From NCBI RefSeq assembly GCF_019599265.1, contig NZ_JAHZTC010000018.1, positions 1 to 64,000 of the forward strand: DNA of 64,000 bases, written 5' to 3'. Source of the DNA: Pontibacter sp. HSC-14F20. Lineage in GTDB: Bacteria > Bacteroidota > Bacteroidia > Cytophagales > Hymenobacteraceae. Position 1 is the first letter of the stretch. Each line of letters begins with the position of its first letter. The position numbers and the translations under genes were made by a program. The notes under the pieces were generated by a model that worked only from the letters and a program-made list of their open reading frames with translations, did not search any database and was not told the DNA's origin. Below are positions 16,959 to 26,142 of this stretch, one piece after another.

Positions 16959-18461
16959 TTACGGTTTGGTTGGGCTTTCCATATTTTGCATGTTTTGCAT
17001 CAGGGCTTCCAGGTCGTCTGTGATGATGAGCAGTTTGTCGTCTTCCTGCAATACCGTTTTGCCTTTCGGTACAAAATATTTGTCGTCACGTTTCACCATT
17101 ACGGCGAGGGTTTTATCTGGCAGCGGCAGATCCATCAGGTGATTGCCGTTTGCCAGTGCCTGCTCTGTAATGTTGATTTCAGTTGTGATAGATTTGATTT
17201 CATCAGAAAACTCGATATCGAAATCTTTCAGCTTGTGAAGCTCCTTAGGCTTCTCGGCCAGCCCCAACCACACAGCCACCTGCGAGAGTGACGTGCCCTG
17301 TACTATCAGCGATATCAATGTGCAGAAGAACACAATATTAAACATAAGTCGGGCATGCGGAACATCTGCCGCCAGTGGCAGAATGGCAAAAATAATGGGC
17401 ACTGCTCCCCTGAGTCCTACCCAGGATATAAAAGCTTTGTCCTTAACACCCATCTTGCGGAAGGGCATCATGCACAGGAAAACGCTGAGCGGGCGCGTGA
17501 TGAAAATCATCATGAAACTGATAATAAGACCCGGGATGATGATGGGTACCAGCTCGCGCGGATTTACCAGTAAGCCCAATGTGAGGAACATCAGCAACTG
17601 GCTCATCCAGGCCATGCCATCGAAGAAGTTGAGTGATGAGCGTTTGTGTACAAACTTGGAATTACCAATGACAAGACCACCGATGTATACCGCCAGAAAA
17701 CCGTTGCCTTTGATAAAGTAGGTGGCCGAGAAGATGAAGATACAAACAGTGAAAACCAGTATCGGATAAAGCGAGCTATTGTCGATGTCAACGCGGTTAA
17801 TGAGGCGTATGGCGAGTCTGCCGAGCACATAGCCTGCAACACCCCCGATAACAAGCTGCATCAGCAGCATACCGCCTGCTGCCCAGTAATTTACCCCGCT
17901 TTCCATCAGCACAATCTCAATGAGCGTGATGGTGAGGATATACGCCATCGGGTCGTTACTGCCGCTTTCCAGCTCGAGCATGGGGCGGAGGTTATTTTTG
18001 AGGTTCAGGCTTTTGGAGCGGAGAATCGAGAAAACGGAGGCAGAGTCGGTGGAGGACATAGTGGCCGCCAGAAGCAGCGAGGTCGTCAGGCCTATACCTG
18101 CAGATTCGATCGTCATGCCTAAAATCCACCAAATGGCAAAGCCCGTCAGCACAGCGGTGAGGAATACGCCAATGGTTGCCAGTACAACCCCTTGCGCCAT
18201 TACCGGACGTATGTCAGCAATTTTGGTGTCCATACCGCCCGAGAACAGAATAATACACAATGACACTGTGCCTATAATTTGCGCGAGCTGGATGTTTTCG
18301 AACTGTATACCTATACCATCGGTACCTGAGATCATCCCCACCGATAGAAATAGCAATAATGCCGGAACGCCGAATTTGTGTCCTGCTTTGCCGGCCAGGA
18401 TACTCAGGAAAAAAAGGATAGCAATAGCAAATAATATCAGCTCGACATTTATGTTCTCCAT
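16959..18461 (-). CDS. Potassium/proton antiporter, CPA1 family (NhaP2/CvrA-like)
   Basis: 500 residues. About 12 membrane spans are followed by a soluble C-terminal part with a TrkA-C-like domain (from about residue 405: LPLPDKTLAVMVKRDDKYFVPKGKTVLQEDDKLLIITDD), the layout of NhaP2. Core motifs include FGVPALLLFLSVGMISG, LLLAATMSSTDSASVFSILR (ion-binding region) and SWVGLRGAVPIIFAI. It would export K+ (or Na+) in exchange for protons. It is transcribed away from its own -7 element at 18524-18531. Confidence 0.9.
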   Translation of the reverse strand: MENINVELILFAIAILFFLSILAGKAGHKFGVPALLLFLSVGMISGTDGIGIQFENIQLAQIIGTVSLCIILFSGGMDTKIADIRPVMAQGVVLATIGVFLTAVLTGFAIWWILGMTIESAGIGLTTSLLLAATMSSTDSASVFSILRSKSLNLKNNLRPMLELESGSNDPMAYILTITLIEIVLMESGVNYWAAGGMLLMQLVIGGVAGYVLGRLAIRLINRVDIDNSSLYPILVFTVCIFIFSATYFIKGNGFLAVYIGGLVIGNSKFVHKRSSLNFFDGMAWMSQLLMFLTLGLLVNPRELVPIIIPGLIISFMMIFITRPLSVFLCMMPFRKMGVKDKAFISWVGLRGAVPIIFAILPLAADVPHARLMFNIVFFCTLISLIVQGTSLSQVAVWLGLAEKPKELHKLKDFDIEFSDEIKSITTEINITEQALANGNHLMDLPLPDKTLAVMVKRDDKYFVPKGKTVLQEDDKLLIITDDLEALMQNMQNMESPTKP

Positions 18462-18523
18462 ATACTAGGGGTATCGGTAAGGTAGGTATACAAGGGTTTG
18501 TACAGCCTGAATTCAGATGAAGA

Positions 18524-18531
18524 CAAATATA
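18524..18531 (-). promoter_or_regulatory. -7 element TATATTTG (minus strand)
   Basis: CAAATATA on the plus strand; predicts a leader of about 56 bases for the K+/H+ antiporter gene. Confidence 0.55.
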
Positions 18532-18653
18532 ACGAAAAAACCTAATTTAATGTCGCTAAAAGCACCTCGGGACCAGTTAAATACCTGTATTTTTATATCC
18601 CGATTGTAATTTCAGGTATACTTTAGTCCGGTAATCAGGCAAGCGTTTAAATC

Positions 18654-18690
18654 AAAAGAGCCGCTCCTTTCAACAGGGAGCGGCTCTTTT
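18654..18690 (-). terminator. Terminator of the NhaD-type antiporter gene
   Basis: Fourteen-bp perfect stem (18654-18667 with 18677-18690) with a nine-base loop; read on the minus strand it ends in a T-run, 23 bases beyond the stop at 18713. Confidence 0.88.
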
Positions 18691-18712
18691 TGCTGTTGCT
18701 ATACCTGACGGT

Positions 18713-20104
18713 TTAGAATAATCTCAAGTGTACTACCAGGAACCAGATCAGCAGGAAGATTGGCAGCAGGAACGGGATAGAGTAGCGCAGCACGTAGGCG
18801 AAGAATGAAGGCATTTTCACACCGGCGCTTTCCGCGATCGCTTTCACCATAAAGTTTGGTCCGTTGCCGATGTAGGTAAAGGCACCAAACAGTACGGCTG
18901 CCAATGAGATGGCTTCGAGTTGTATGAGTGTTTCCATACCTGCGGCAGAGGTACCGGCAGCAAATTGTCTTACATCTTCCACGTTGCTCTGAGCCAGGTC
19001 AAACTTGGCCATGGCCAGCGACAGGAAGTTGGCATAGGTAGGTGCATTGTCCAGGAAGCCTGAAAGCGAACCTGTGGCCCAGTACAGGAAGTTTGGCGTA
19101 ATGAAGTGGGCATAAGCTGGCGACGAAGCAATTTCGGCAGACAGCTGCAGAGCCGGCATCATGGTAAAGAAGATACCGAAGAACAGGAACACCACTTCCA
19201 GAATCGGGTGGAAGTTGAATTGGTTGCCTGCCAGGGCCTCTTTGTTTGAGAAGCGGAAGCACATAAAGGCAGCACCCAACTGAATGATTTCGCGCAGGTA
19301 TGAGAACTTGTTGCCGTCATAGTAAATGTGCGGCAGCGAATCGATTACGTTCGGGTCGAGGAACACGGCACCGATGATAATGGCCAGCCAGAAAAGATTG
19401 CGACGGCCACTGAAACTGAATTCAGTTTTGCCGGAGCTTGGCTCTTCTACTTCGAGTTCAGCTATAATTCCATTGCCCTTGTTGCGGCTGTCCACAAAAA
19501 AGAACAGAAGGCAAAGCAAGCCGATTGAAAGCAGCCACGGAATAAACAGGTGCTGCAGTGTCCAGAAGAACGGAACTCCTTTAATGAAGCCAATGAACAG
19601 CGGCGGATCGCCGAGCGGCGTCAATAGTCCACCGGCATTACTCACAATAAAGATAAAGAATACGATCTGGTAAGGCTTTAGTCGATGCGAGTTAAGGCGC
19701 ATGAACGGACGAATCAAAAGCAGGGATGCGCCTGTCGTACCGATAAAGTTGGCTAAAACGGCTCCCACGGCCACCAGCGCCACGTTTATCAGTGGTGTGG
19801 CTTTGGCATTTACGTTGATGTATATACCACCGGCCGCAATATAGAGGGAACTGAGCAGTACGGCAAAAGTGAAGTACTCCGCCAAGGTATGCGCTGGCAT
19901 GTGCACATCGCCTAACACAAACAGGTAGTAGGCCAGTACGGTAAGTCCCAGAACGACAGCTATTTTTTTGTAATTATGCTCCCAGAAATGGCCAAAGAAA
20001 ATGGGACCACTTGCAATAAGACCAATCAAAAGCAGGAAGGGAATAATCAAGAAACCGGGAACGGCTTGCTGCGCTTGCGCCAGCAGAATGTAGTTATACA
20101 GCAT
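18713..20104 (-). CDS. Sodium:proton antiporter, NhaD-like ion transporter superfamily
   Basis: 463 residues with about 11-12 hydrophobic spans. Motifs of the NhaD/ArsB-type ion transporter superfamily include ANFIGTTGASLLLIRPFMRLN and VSNAGGLLTPLGDPPLFIGFIKGVPFFWTL, with the second half carrying TGSLSGFLDNAPTYANFLSLA and GAFTYIGNGPNFMVKAIAE. It would exchange Na+ for H+ across the inner membrane. The N-terminus (MLYNYILLAQAQQAVPG) may include a cleaved leader. Its position beside a K+/H+ antiporter suggests an ion-homeostasis cluster, each gene with its own promoter. Confidence 0.85.
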   Translation of the reverse strand: MLYNYILLAQAQQAVPGFLIIPFLLLIGLIASGPIFFGHFWEHNYKKIAVVLGLTVLAYYLFVLGDVHMPAHTLAEYFTFAVLLSSLYIAAGGIYINVNAKATPLINVALVAVGAVLANFIGTTGASLLLIRPFMRLNSHRLKPYQIVFFIFIVSNAGGLLTPLGDPPLFIGFIKGVPFFWTLQHLFIPWLLSIGLLCLLFFFVDSRNKGNGIIAELEVEEPSSGKTEFSFSGRRNLFWLAIIIGAVFLDPNVIDSLPHIYYDGNKFSYLREIIQLGAAFMCFRFSNKEALAGNQFNFHPILEVVFLFFGIFFTMMPALQLSAEIASSPAYAHFITPNFLYWATGSLSGFLDNAPTYANFLSLAMAKFDLAQSNVEDVRQFAAGTSAAGMETLIQLEAISLAAVLFGAFTYIGNGPNFMVKAIAESAGVKMPSFFAYVLRYSIPFLLPIFLLIWFLVVHLRLF

Positions 20105-20150
20105 GTTAAACGTGCGGTGTGTTTTTCAGGTCAAAAATTTAACTGCGTTA

Positions 20151-20158
20151 CAAAGATA
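20151..20158 (-). promoter_or_regulatory. -7 element TATCTTTG (minus strand)
   Basis: CAAAGATA on the plus strand, 47 bases upstream of the NhaD-like start. Confidence 0.55.
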
Positions 20159-20311
20159 CATTTTCTGAGCTAAATAGCTAACCGAATTGTTGTATAGACA
20201 CTGCTTATATGGCACTTTCCCCGCCCTAATTGAAGGCAAAAGGGCAAGCATTAGGCACTTTTCTAAATTAACACCACACACGGAGCACTATCACTTGTCA
20301 GAATAATTGAG

Positions 20312-20319
20312 TAATTTTG
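20312..20319 (+). promoter_or_regulatory. -7 element TAATTTTG
   Basis: Perfect TAnnTTTG match 48 bases before the NifU-like gene. Confidence 0.55.
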
Positions 20320-20367
20320 GAAACTTTAAGGCAAAGGCCTAGGTTTTAATTTAAAACGCTGATATCC

Positions 20368-20982
20368 ATGTTAGAAAATAGAGAAAAGACGGTTTCGGTA
20401 TACGCCGAAGCCAACCCGAACCCCGAGTCCATGAAGTTTGTGATGAACGTAGGCCTTCTGCCAGATGGCCAGAGCGTGGACTACCCGAACTTAGAGAGCG
20501 CCGCTGATTCGCCTTTGGCGCAGGAGCTTTTTAACTTCGACTACGTTTCGCGTGTGTTCATTGCCAGCAACTTCGTTACAGTTACAAAAGCTGCCAACAT
20601 CGAATGGGTGAAACTTATACCTGAACTGCGCACTTTCCTGAAGTCGTATGTAGAGGCAGGCGGACCTATTTTTGTGGAAGGCTTCAAAGCAAACAAGCCT
20701 GTAGAAGGTGGCGAAACACATGTAGATGCTACTGAAGAGGATGCCGCTATCTCTAAAAAAGTAACTGACCTGTTGGAAAACTACGTGCGCCCGGCTGTAG
20801 AGCAGGATGGTGGTAACATTTCCTTTAAGTCTTACAAAGACGGCGTAGTAACTGTGCACCTGCAAGGCTCTTGCAGTGGCTGTCCATCGGCTACCGTAAC
20901 GCTTAAGGCAGGTATAGAAAACCTGTTGAAGCGCATGGTTCCTGAAGTTACAGAAGTAGTAGCTGACGGTGTAACCATCTAA
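20368..20982 (+). CDS. NifU family iron-sulfur cluster carrier (Nfu-type)
   Basis: 204 residues. An N-terminal Nfu_N domain (about 8-95: VYAEANPNPESMKFVMN ... FVTVTKAANIEWVKLIPELRTFLKSY) is followed by a linker and a C-terminal NifU domain (about 128-204) with the cluster-binding CxxC in GSCSGCPSATVTLKAGIENLL. Such proteins hold a 4Fe-4S cluster between two subunits and pass it to apo-enzymes. No suf or isc gene is next to it. Confidence 0.92.
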   Translation: MLENREKTVSVYAEANPNPESMKFVMNVGLLPDGQSVDYPNLESAADSPLAQELFNFDYVSRVFIASNFVTVTKAANIEWVKLIPELRTFLKSYVEAGGPIFVEGFKANKPVEGGETHVDATEEDAAISKKVTDLLENYVRPAVEQDGGNISFKSYKDGVVTVHLQGSCSGCPSATVTLKAGIENLLKRMVPEVTEVVADGVTI

Positions 20983-21000
20983 GCTGCCTTAGCCATAAAG

Positions 21001-21038
21001 CAAAAGGGCCGGCTCTTATAGAGTCGGCCCTTTTGTTT
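21001..21038 (+). terminator. Terminator of the NifU-like gene
   Basis: Fifteen-bp stem (21001-21015 with 21021-21035, one G-T pair), loop of five bases, ending in four T. Confidence 0.85.
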
Positions 21039-21085
21039 CTCAAGGTATAGCTATACCTGCCATACCTATCCCTTGAGAAACAAAA
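21031..21085. repeat. 15-bp perfect inverted repeat around a palindromic AGGTATA pair
   Basis: Arms 21031-21045 and 21071-21085 are exact reverse complements. The interior contains AGGTATAGCTATACCT (from 21043). It shares its outer bases with the terminators on both sides. Confidence 0.85.
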
Positions 21086-21118
21086 ACTCCCGCCCCTTTG
21101 CAGAGGCGGGAGTTTTTT
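21084..21118. terminator. Bidirectional terminator before secDF
   Basis: Stem AAACTCCCGCC (21084-21094) with GGCGGGAGTTT (21105-21115), T-run on both strands. It serves secDF on the minus strand and backs up the NifU-like gene terminator. Confidence 0.85.
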
Positions 21119-21134
21119 TATTTATACCTACTAC

Positions 21135-24100
21135 TTAGGCCACTTTAGCAGAAGCTACCGGAGTTTGCTTCTCTTTCATGGTATCGATTACGATTGGTGT
21201 CGCAATAAACAGGGAAGAGTAAGTACCAGCCAGTACACCAATGATCATGGCAAGTGAGAATCCGCGCAATACTTCACCACCGAAGATGAACAGCACCACT
21301 ACCACAACTAATAAGGTAAGAGATGTGATCATGGTACGGCTGAACGTACTGATGAGCGCCGGGTTCACCAGGTCTCTGATGTGCTTGTTCGGGTTATCGT
21401 TGATATACTCACGAACACGGTCAAAGATTACCACGGTATCGTTAATGGAGAAACCAATGATAGTCAGGATAGCGGCAACAAACACCTGGTCTATTTCATA
21501 AGATATGCCGATGAGCTCCAGAATAGAGAACACAGCAATAATCATAAGTGCGTCGTGCAGCAAGGCGATTACACCACCCAGTGAGAACTGCCACTTGGTA
21601 AAGCGGAGCATCACATAGATAAAGATACCTGCCAATGAAAGCAACACAGCCAGTAGAGCCGTCTTCTGAATGTCGTCGGCCATGGTGGCGCCTACTTTTG
21701 ACGAGCTCAGCACCTCAGGGTTCTGGTTGCTGTACTGGTCGAGTCCCTGCATCAGGGCAGACAGTACGCGTTCGTCAGCCTGCGTGCTTTCGTCTTCGGC
21801 CAGCCAGCTGGTGGTTATTTTTACACGGTTAGAAGCACCGAATGTCTTTACTTCCGTACCGGCAGACTCAAAGTTATCTAACAGGGCAGAACGCAGGTCT
21901 GGCGCAGGTATAGCCTGGTCAAACTCCACTACGTAAGAGCGGCCACCTTTAAAGTCAACACCCAGGTTAGGGCCACCGTTGATAAACATGGCTACAAATC
22001 CGAGTACGATTATGCTCAGCGAGAAGGCGTAGGCAGGCTTTCTGATCTTCATTACATCAAACTTCACGTTGCGGAACATTTTGTCTGCAATTGAAGTCGA
22101 GAAGGAAAGCTTTCCGCTTCTCTTGAAGCTACGCTCGATCAGGATTCTGGAGATAAACACCGATGTGAAGAACGATGTAACAATACCGATCATCAGGGTA
22201 ATGGCAAAACCCTTTACCGGACCAGAACCGAAGAAGTACAGAATAAAACCAACCAGGAAAGTTGTCACGTTCGCATCCAAGATTGAGCTGAACGCCTTCT
22301 CGTAACCTTTGTTGATAATATCGCGAATGCCCAGGCCTTTGGAGGCTTCTTCACGCATACGTTCAAATATCAGTACGTTCGCATCCACGGCCATACCCAG
22401 TGTCAGTACGATACCGGCAATACCAGGCAGAGTGAGTGCTGCTCCAAATTGCGCCAATACGCCCACGATAAAGAACACGTTGAATAACAGGGCAAGGTCA
22501 GCAATAAAGCCGCCGCGCGCATAGTAAGCAATCATGAAGAGGATAACCAGTACAAGACCGGCTATAGTAGAGATCAGACCCTGGCTGATAGCCTCCTGAC
22601 CCAGTGAAGGACCGACGATGGCTTCTTCCACGATGCGGGTAGGAGCCGGCATTTTACCGGCTTTCAGGATGTTGGCAAGGTCTTTTGCTTCTTCAATGGT
22701 AAAGTTACCTGTGATAGAGGAGTTACCACCTGTAATCTCGCCCTGCACTACAGGCGCAGAGTATACATAGTTGTCAAGCACGATTGCCACCTGACGATTC
22801 ACGTTATCGCCTGTCAGCTTTGCCCAACGCTTGGCACCAGTTGGTGTCATGGTCATGTTAATCTCAGGGCGACCGTTCTGGTCGAAGTCCTGGCGGGCAT
22901 CGTTCACGGCATCACCAGTCATCGGTGCTTTGCCGTCACGGCCTTTCTTAATAGAATAGAATTCTACAAACTCCTGGCGGTTGTCGCCTTGTAGCGGCTT
23001 CACACCCCACAGGAACTTCATGTTCGGAGGGAAAATGGCACGTACGTCAGGTCTGCTGAAAATCTCGTTGATAGTAGCAGTGTCGCGTACGTTGGCACCA
23101 ATACCGCCTGGCATCATGGTAAACAGACGGCCCATTACGCCCATCTGCTCATCCTGCAACGCCTGAAGCGCATCAGCAGAGTCAGCTTTGGTTTGATCAG
23201 CAGCAGCAAGTGCTGTGGTATCGTTAGCAGCAGCAGCTGTATCGTTAGAAGTGGCGGCAGCCTGGGCCAGCACGTCATCAGCAGCGGCATCCTGTACAGT
23301 CGATGGCGTAGTGCCGGCAGCTGTTGGAGCAGCTGGCGTGGCAGAATTGCGAATGTTCAGACGACCGGCTTTCTCTTCTTTGTTAAGGTGATCGCTCAGC
23401 TGTGTGAAATAAGGAGACACTTCTTCCGGCGTCCATACTTCCCAGAACTCCAGGTTAGCCATACCTTGCAGGAGCTTGCGCACACGGTCAGGGTTGTCTA
23501 CACCCGGCAACTCGATCTGGATACGACCACTGCGGCCCAGACGCTGGATATTAGGCTGGTTCACACCGAATTTGTCAACACGGGTACGCAGGATGTTGAA
23601 AGAGCGCTCAATGGCTTCCTCTACTTCCAGGTTGATCATGTCTACTACCTCAGCGTTGCTGGACTCGTAGCTGATCTTGCCACGGGTAACAGTGTTCGAG
23701 AAAATGCGGCTTAGTCGTCCGTCCGGCTCTATTTCGCGGTAGGCCTCAGCAAACAGGTTCGGGAAACGCTCCTGGCTGTTGCGCTGCATTTCCTGCGCAC
23801 GGGCAAGGGCTTTGAGGAAGTTAGGGTCTTTGCTGTTGCCGGCAAGCGACTTCACGATCTCAATTGGAGACACCTCCAGCACCACGTGCATACCACCGCG
23901 AAGGTCAAGGCCAAGGCCCAGTTCATTTTCTTTTACTTCCTGATAGGTATACTCGGCACCAAGGAAGTTGTAAACAGGCTCTCTCCACACCGAGTCAAGG
24001 TATGACTGCTGTTGGGCGTGGTCTACGTTGCCTTGTGCGTCTGTGGCGTATGCCTCAGCGTCTTTCTGCACACTGCGGGCAACGAACGAAAATGACAGGT

Positions 24101-24161
24101 AGTACAGGCAGAGTGCCGATACTATCACGGTCATAATGATGATGAAATTCTTATTCCGCAT
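21135..24161 (-). CDS. secDF: Protein translocase subunit SecDF (fusion)
   Basis: 1008 residues, a SecD-SecF fusion as usual in Bacteroidota. The SecD half has an N-terminal span (about 6-27), the D1 motif ELGLGLDLRGGMHVVLEV, the large periplasmic domain, and ANVLIFERMREEASKG. The SecF half begins near residue 700 with LGVDFKGGRSYVVEF and has SINDTVVIFDRVREY. It uses the proton gradient to pull proteins through SecYEG. An Ala/Thr/Asp-rich low-complexity insert occupies about residues 273-335 of the periplasmic domain. No secYEG or yajC gene is in the window. Confidence 0.97.
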   Translation of the reverse strand: MRNKNFIIIMTVIVSALCLYYLSFSFVARSVQKDAEAYATDAQGNVDHAQQQSYLDSVWREPVYNFLGAEYTYQEVKENELGLGLDLRGGMHVVLEVSPIEIVKSLAGNSKDPNFLKALARAQEMQRNSQERFPNLFAEAYREIEPDGRLSRIFSNTVTRGKISYESSNAEVVDMINLEVEEAIERSFNILRTRVDKFGVNQPNIQRLGRSGRIQIELPGVDNPDRVRKLLQGMANLEFWEVWTPEEVSPYFTQLSDHLNKEEKAGRLNIRNSATPAAPTAAGTTPSTVQDAAADDVLAQAAATSNDTAAAANDTTALAAADQTKADSADALQALQDEQMGVMGRLFTMMPGGIGANVRDTATINEIFSRPDVRAIFPPNMKFLWGVKPLQGDNRQEFVEFYSIKKGRDGKAPMTGDAVNDARQDFDQNGRPEINMTMTPTGAKRWAKLTGDNVNRQVAIVLDNYVYSAPVVQGEITGGNSSITGNFTIEEAKDLANILKAGKMPAPTRIVEEAIVGPSLGQEAISQGLISTIAGLVLVILFMIAYYARGGFIADLALLFNVFFIVGVLAQFGAALTLPGIAGIVLTLGMAVDANVLIFERMREEASKGLGIRDIINKGYEKAFSSILDANVTTFLVGFILYFFGSGPVKGFAITLMIGIVTSFFTSVFISRILIERSFKRSGKLSFSTSIADKMFRNVKFDVMKIRKPAYAFSLSIIVLGFVAMFINGGPNLGVDFKGGRSYVVEFDQAIPAPDLRSALLDNFESAGTEVKTFGASNRVKITTSWLAEDESTQADERVLSALMQGLDQYSNQNPEVLSSSKVGATMADDIQKTALLAVLLSLAGIFIYVMLRFTKWQFSLGGVIALLHDALMIIAVFSILELIGISYEIDQVFVAAILTIIGFSINDTVVIFDRVREYINDNPNKHIRDLVNPALISTFSRTMITSLTLLVVVVVLFIFGGEVLRGFSLAMIIGVLAGTYSSLFIATPIVIDTMKEKQTPVASAKVA

Positions 24162-24332
24162 GGATTAGTTGATAAAAAAGTATAGTTGAAAGAATGATAA
24201 TGCTCTGGAAATCACAGCAGTGCTATCTTGTATAAACCAGAAAATGCTGTGAAGCTGTTCCGCTATACCTCAAAATTTCAGGTATGCGCAACAGGGCAGG
24301 ACAGTATTGGGCCTGCGGGGAAAGGAATACGC

Positions 24333-24704
24333 TTAGGGAGCGTTGGGTTGAATGGAAATAGGGAAGAAGCGGGTCACAAAACCAGCGCCTGGCGCTCTGG
24401 CTGCATAGGCAGGCAGCGCCTCGTCAGTTGGTATGGCAAAGGCAGGTATAGGCGTTGGCTCCAGAGCGTTCTGCTCCAGGTTAAGCACCACAAAGGAGGT
24501 CGTGGCCTCCAACATGACCTTTTGCTTGATAACTGTTTTTTCCTGCGGGGCAGTGGCCAGTTGCGAGGCCGACTTAACCGGAGTGCCCTGTGCCGTGTAG
24601 GTATACGCCACCACTTCCTGTCCATTGAGCATAAGCGCCCAAAGCAGGGTTACGGTCATCAGAAGATGACGGAAGTGTGGCAATATGTTGGCTGCGTGTG
24701 GCAT
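24333..24704 (-). CDS. Small exported or membrane protein, orphan family (copy 2)
   Basis: 123 residues. An N-terminal hydrophobic segment (HLLMTVTLLWALMLNGQEVVAY) is followed by a polar middle and a Pro-rich C-terminal signature IPTDEALPAYAARAPGAG ... FFPISIQPNAP, matching the gene at 15429-15806. Middle regions do not align. The start sits about two bases after the predicted transcription start given by the -7 element at 24713-24720. Function unknown. A longer frame on the opposite strand (24228-24767) has no family resemblance and is judged spurious. Confidence 0.65.
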   Translation of the reverse strand: MPHAANILPHFRHLLMTVTLLWALMLNGQEVVAYTYTAQGTPVKSASQLATAPQEKTVIKQKVMLEATTSFVVLNLEQNALEPTPIPAFAIPTDEALPAYAARAPGAGFVTRFFPISIQPNAP

Positions 24705-24712
24705 ACAGAAAG

Positions 24713-24720
24713 CAAATGTA
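24713..24720 (-). promoter_or_regulatory. -7 element TACATTTG (minus strand)
   Basis: CAAATGTA on the plus strand; predicts a leaderless or nearly leaderless mRNA for the orphan protein. Confidence 0.6.
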
Positions 24721-24747
24721 AGGCTTTCTTTGAAAAATTAAAACCTG

Positions 24748-25440
24748 TTAGCGGTTTATATCAATAAATCGCTTAATGTCGTGCTTTTTTCCGATAAGAA
24801 TCAGAATGTCAGATGGATAGATAATGGTGTCGGCTTTGGGTACGCCGATAATGTGCTCCACCTGCGTTGGTTTGCCGTCCTGTATCTCCTCAAAAAAGCG
24901 CTTGATCGTGATCATGTTGAGGTTATACTTCTCACGCAGCGATATCTTGGCCAGGCTTTTATTGGCGATGCCACGCGGGGTGTTAATCTCCACAATCTCG
25001 TAGTTGTCGGGCAAGGGGAGGAAGGTGCGGATGTTCGGTTGCAACAGGCGCTCAGCCACGGTTTTGCCAACTTCCCCCTCCGGCGACAGAATTTCCTGTA
25101 CACCCATTTTTTCCAGAATGCGGCGCTGCTGCTTGTTGGAAGCACGCGTAATTACACGCTTGATGTTGAGCTCTTGCAGGTTAGCCGTAGTAATCAGCAG
25201 GGCCTCGAAGTCCTCACCGATGGCTACAATGGCTGCGTCCATGTCCTGCACGTTTTGTGCTTCGAGGGCGCGCAGGTCGGTGGCATCAAGGGCTACGGCA
25301 TAGGCCACTTCATCCTTAATGGCGTCCACATTGTCTTCGTTGTTATCGATGGCCAGCACCTCAGCACCGCGCTCGGCGAGTGTGCGCGCAATCGAGTTGC
25401 CGAATATACCCAGGCCTATTACTGCAAACTTGTGTCGCAT
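24748..25440 (-). CDS. KtrA/TrkA-type potassium channel regulator
   Basis: 230 residues. The RCK N-domain has a Rossmann motif GLGIFG (9-14), ERGAEVLAID and VAIGEDFEALLIT; a C-terminal RCK_C domain follows (about 140-228: NTPRGIANKSLAKISLREKYNLNMITI ... DILILIGKKHDIKRF). It would bind nucleotides and gate a KtrB/TrkH K+ channel, which is not in the window. The start lies two bases after the uridine kinase stop, so both genes share a transcript. Confidence 0.92.
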   Translation of the reverse strand: MRHKFAVIGLGIFGNSIARTLAERGAEVLAIDNNEDNVDAIKDEVAYAVALDATDLRALEAQNVQDMDAAIVAIGEDFEALLITTANLQELNIKRVITRASNKQQRRILEKMGVQEILSPEGEVGKTVAERLLQPNIRTFLPLPDNYEIVEINTPRGIANKSLAKISLREKYNLNMITIKRFFEEIQDGKPTQVEHIIGVPKADTIIYPSDILILIGKKHDIKRFIDINR

Positions 25441-25442
25441 CC

Positions 25443-26057
25443 TTATATTTTGGAGTTAAGAAAAGTGGTCAGTACTTCCAGTCCGCGGTCAAACTTCTCG
25501 TTGTTCGGGATGATGATGTCTGCGTCGTTTTTGTACGGTTTGATGTACTTCTCATACGTTGGCGCCACATGGTGGGTATAGCGGTACAGCACATCGTCGA
25601 GGTCGTAGCCGCGCTCCACTTTGTCGCGCACGATACGGCGCTGCAGCTTTATGTACTCTTTGGCGTCAATGTATACCTTCAGGTCCAGCAGTTTGGCAAT
25701 TTCCTCAAAGTAAAAAACGAAAATACCCTCTACGACCACAATAGGCGCCGGCTTGAACTCCAGCTGCTTTGGCACCACATTGGGATTGTTGAAGGTATAT
25801 TCTTTGCGGAAAACGCTTTCGCCCCGGCTCAGTTTGAGGATGTCCTGTGCATAAGCTTCGTCGTCGATGCAGGAAGGAAGGTCGAAGTTGACAACCCCGT
25901 TGAGGTCGCGGGTCTGGTGTTCGCGGTCTTTGTAATAGTTGTCCTGAGAGATAAGACAGATGTTCTCAGGTGAGAAGGACGCCAGTAGTCTATTCAAAAA
26001 AGTGGTTTTCCCTGAAGCACTACCTCCTGTAATTCCGACGATAAATGGCTTTTGCAT
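25443..26057 (-). CDS. udk: Uridine kinase
   Basis: 204 residues. P-loop GGSASGKTT (11-19), SQDNYYKD, VVNFDLPSCIDDEAY, PIVVVEGIFVFYFEEI and IYIDAKEYIKLQRRIVRDKVERGY-like elements are those of uridine/cytidine kinase, which makes UMP and CMP in pyrimidine salvage. First gene of a two-gene unit with ktrA. Confidence 0.95.
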   Translation of the reverse strand: MQKPFIVGITGGSASGKTTFLNRLLASFSPENICLISQDNYYKDREHQTRDLNGVVNFDLPSCIDDEAYAQDILKLSRGESVFRKEYTFNNPNVVPKQLEFKPAPIVVVEGIFVFYFEEIAKLLDLKVYIDAKEYIKLQRRIVRDKVERGYDLDDVLYRYTHHVAPTYEKYIKPYKNDADIIIPNNEKFDRGLEVLTTFLNSKI

Positions 26058-26079
26058 TGGAGATTATAGTTTCAGGCTA

Positions 26080-26087
26080 CAAAATTA
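26080..26087 (-). promoter_or_regulatory. -7 element TAATTTTG (minus strand)
   Basis: CAAAATTA on the plus strand, about 22 bases upstream of the udk start. Confidence 0.6.
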
Positions 26088-26142
26088 GTCTTTTAAGGCT
26101 TATCTGACTACTGCCAGCCCTAATAATTTTACCTCCCCAACG

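Noticed and set aside
24228..24767. 179-codon plus-strand frame opposite the orphan small protein
   Set aside because: No family features; the minus-strand gene has a promoter element, a hydrophobic leader and a paralog.
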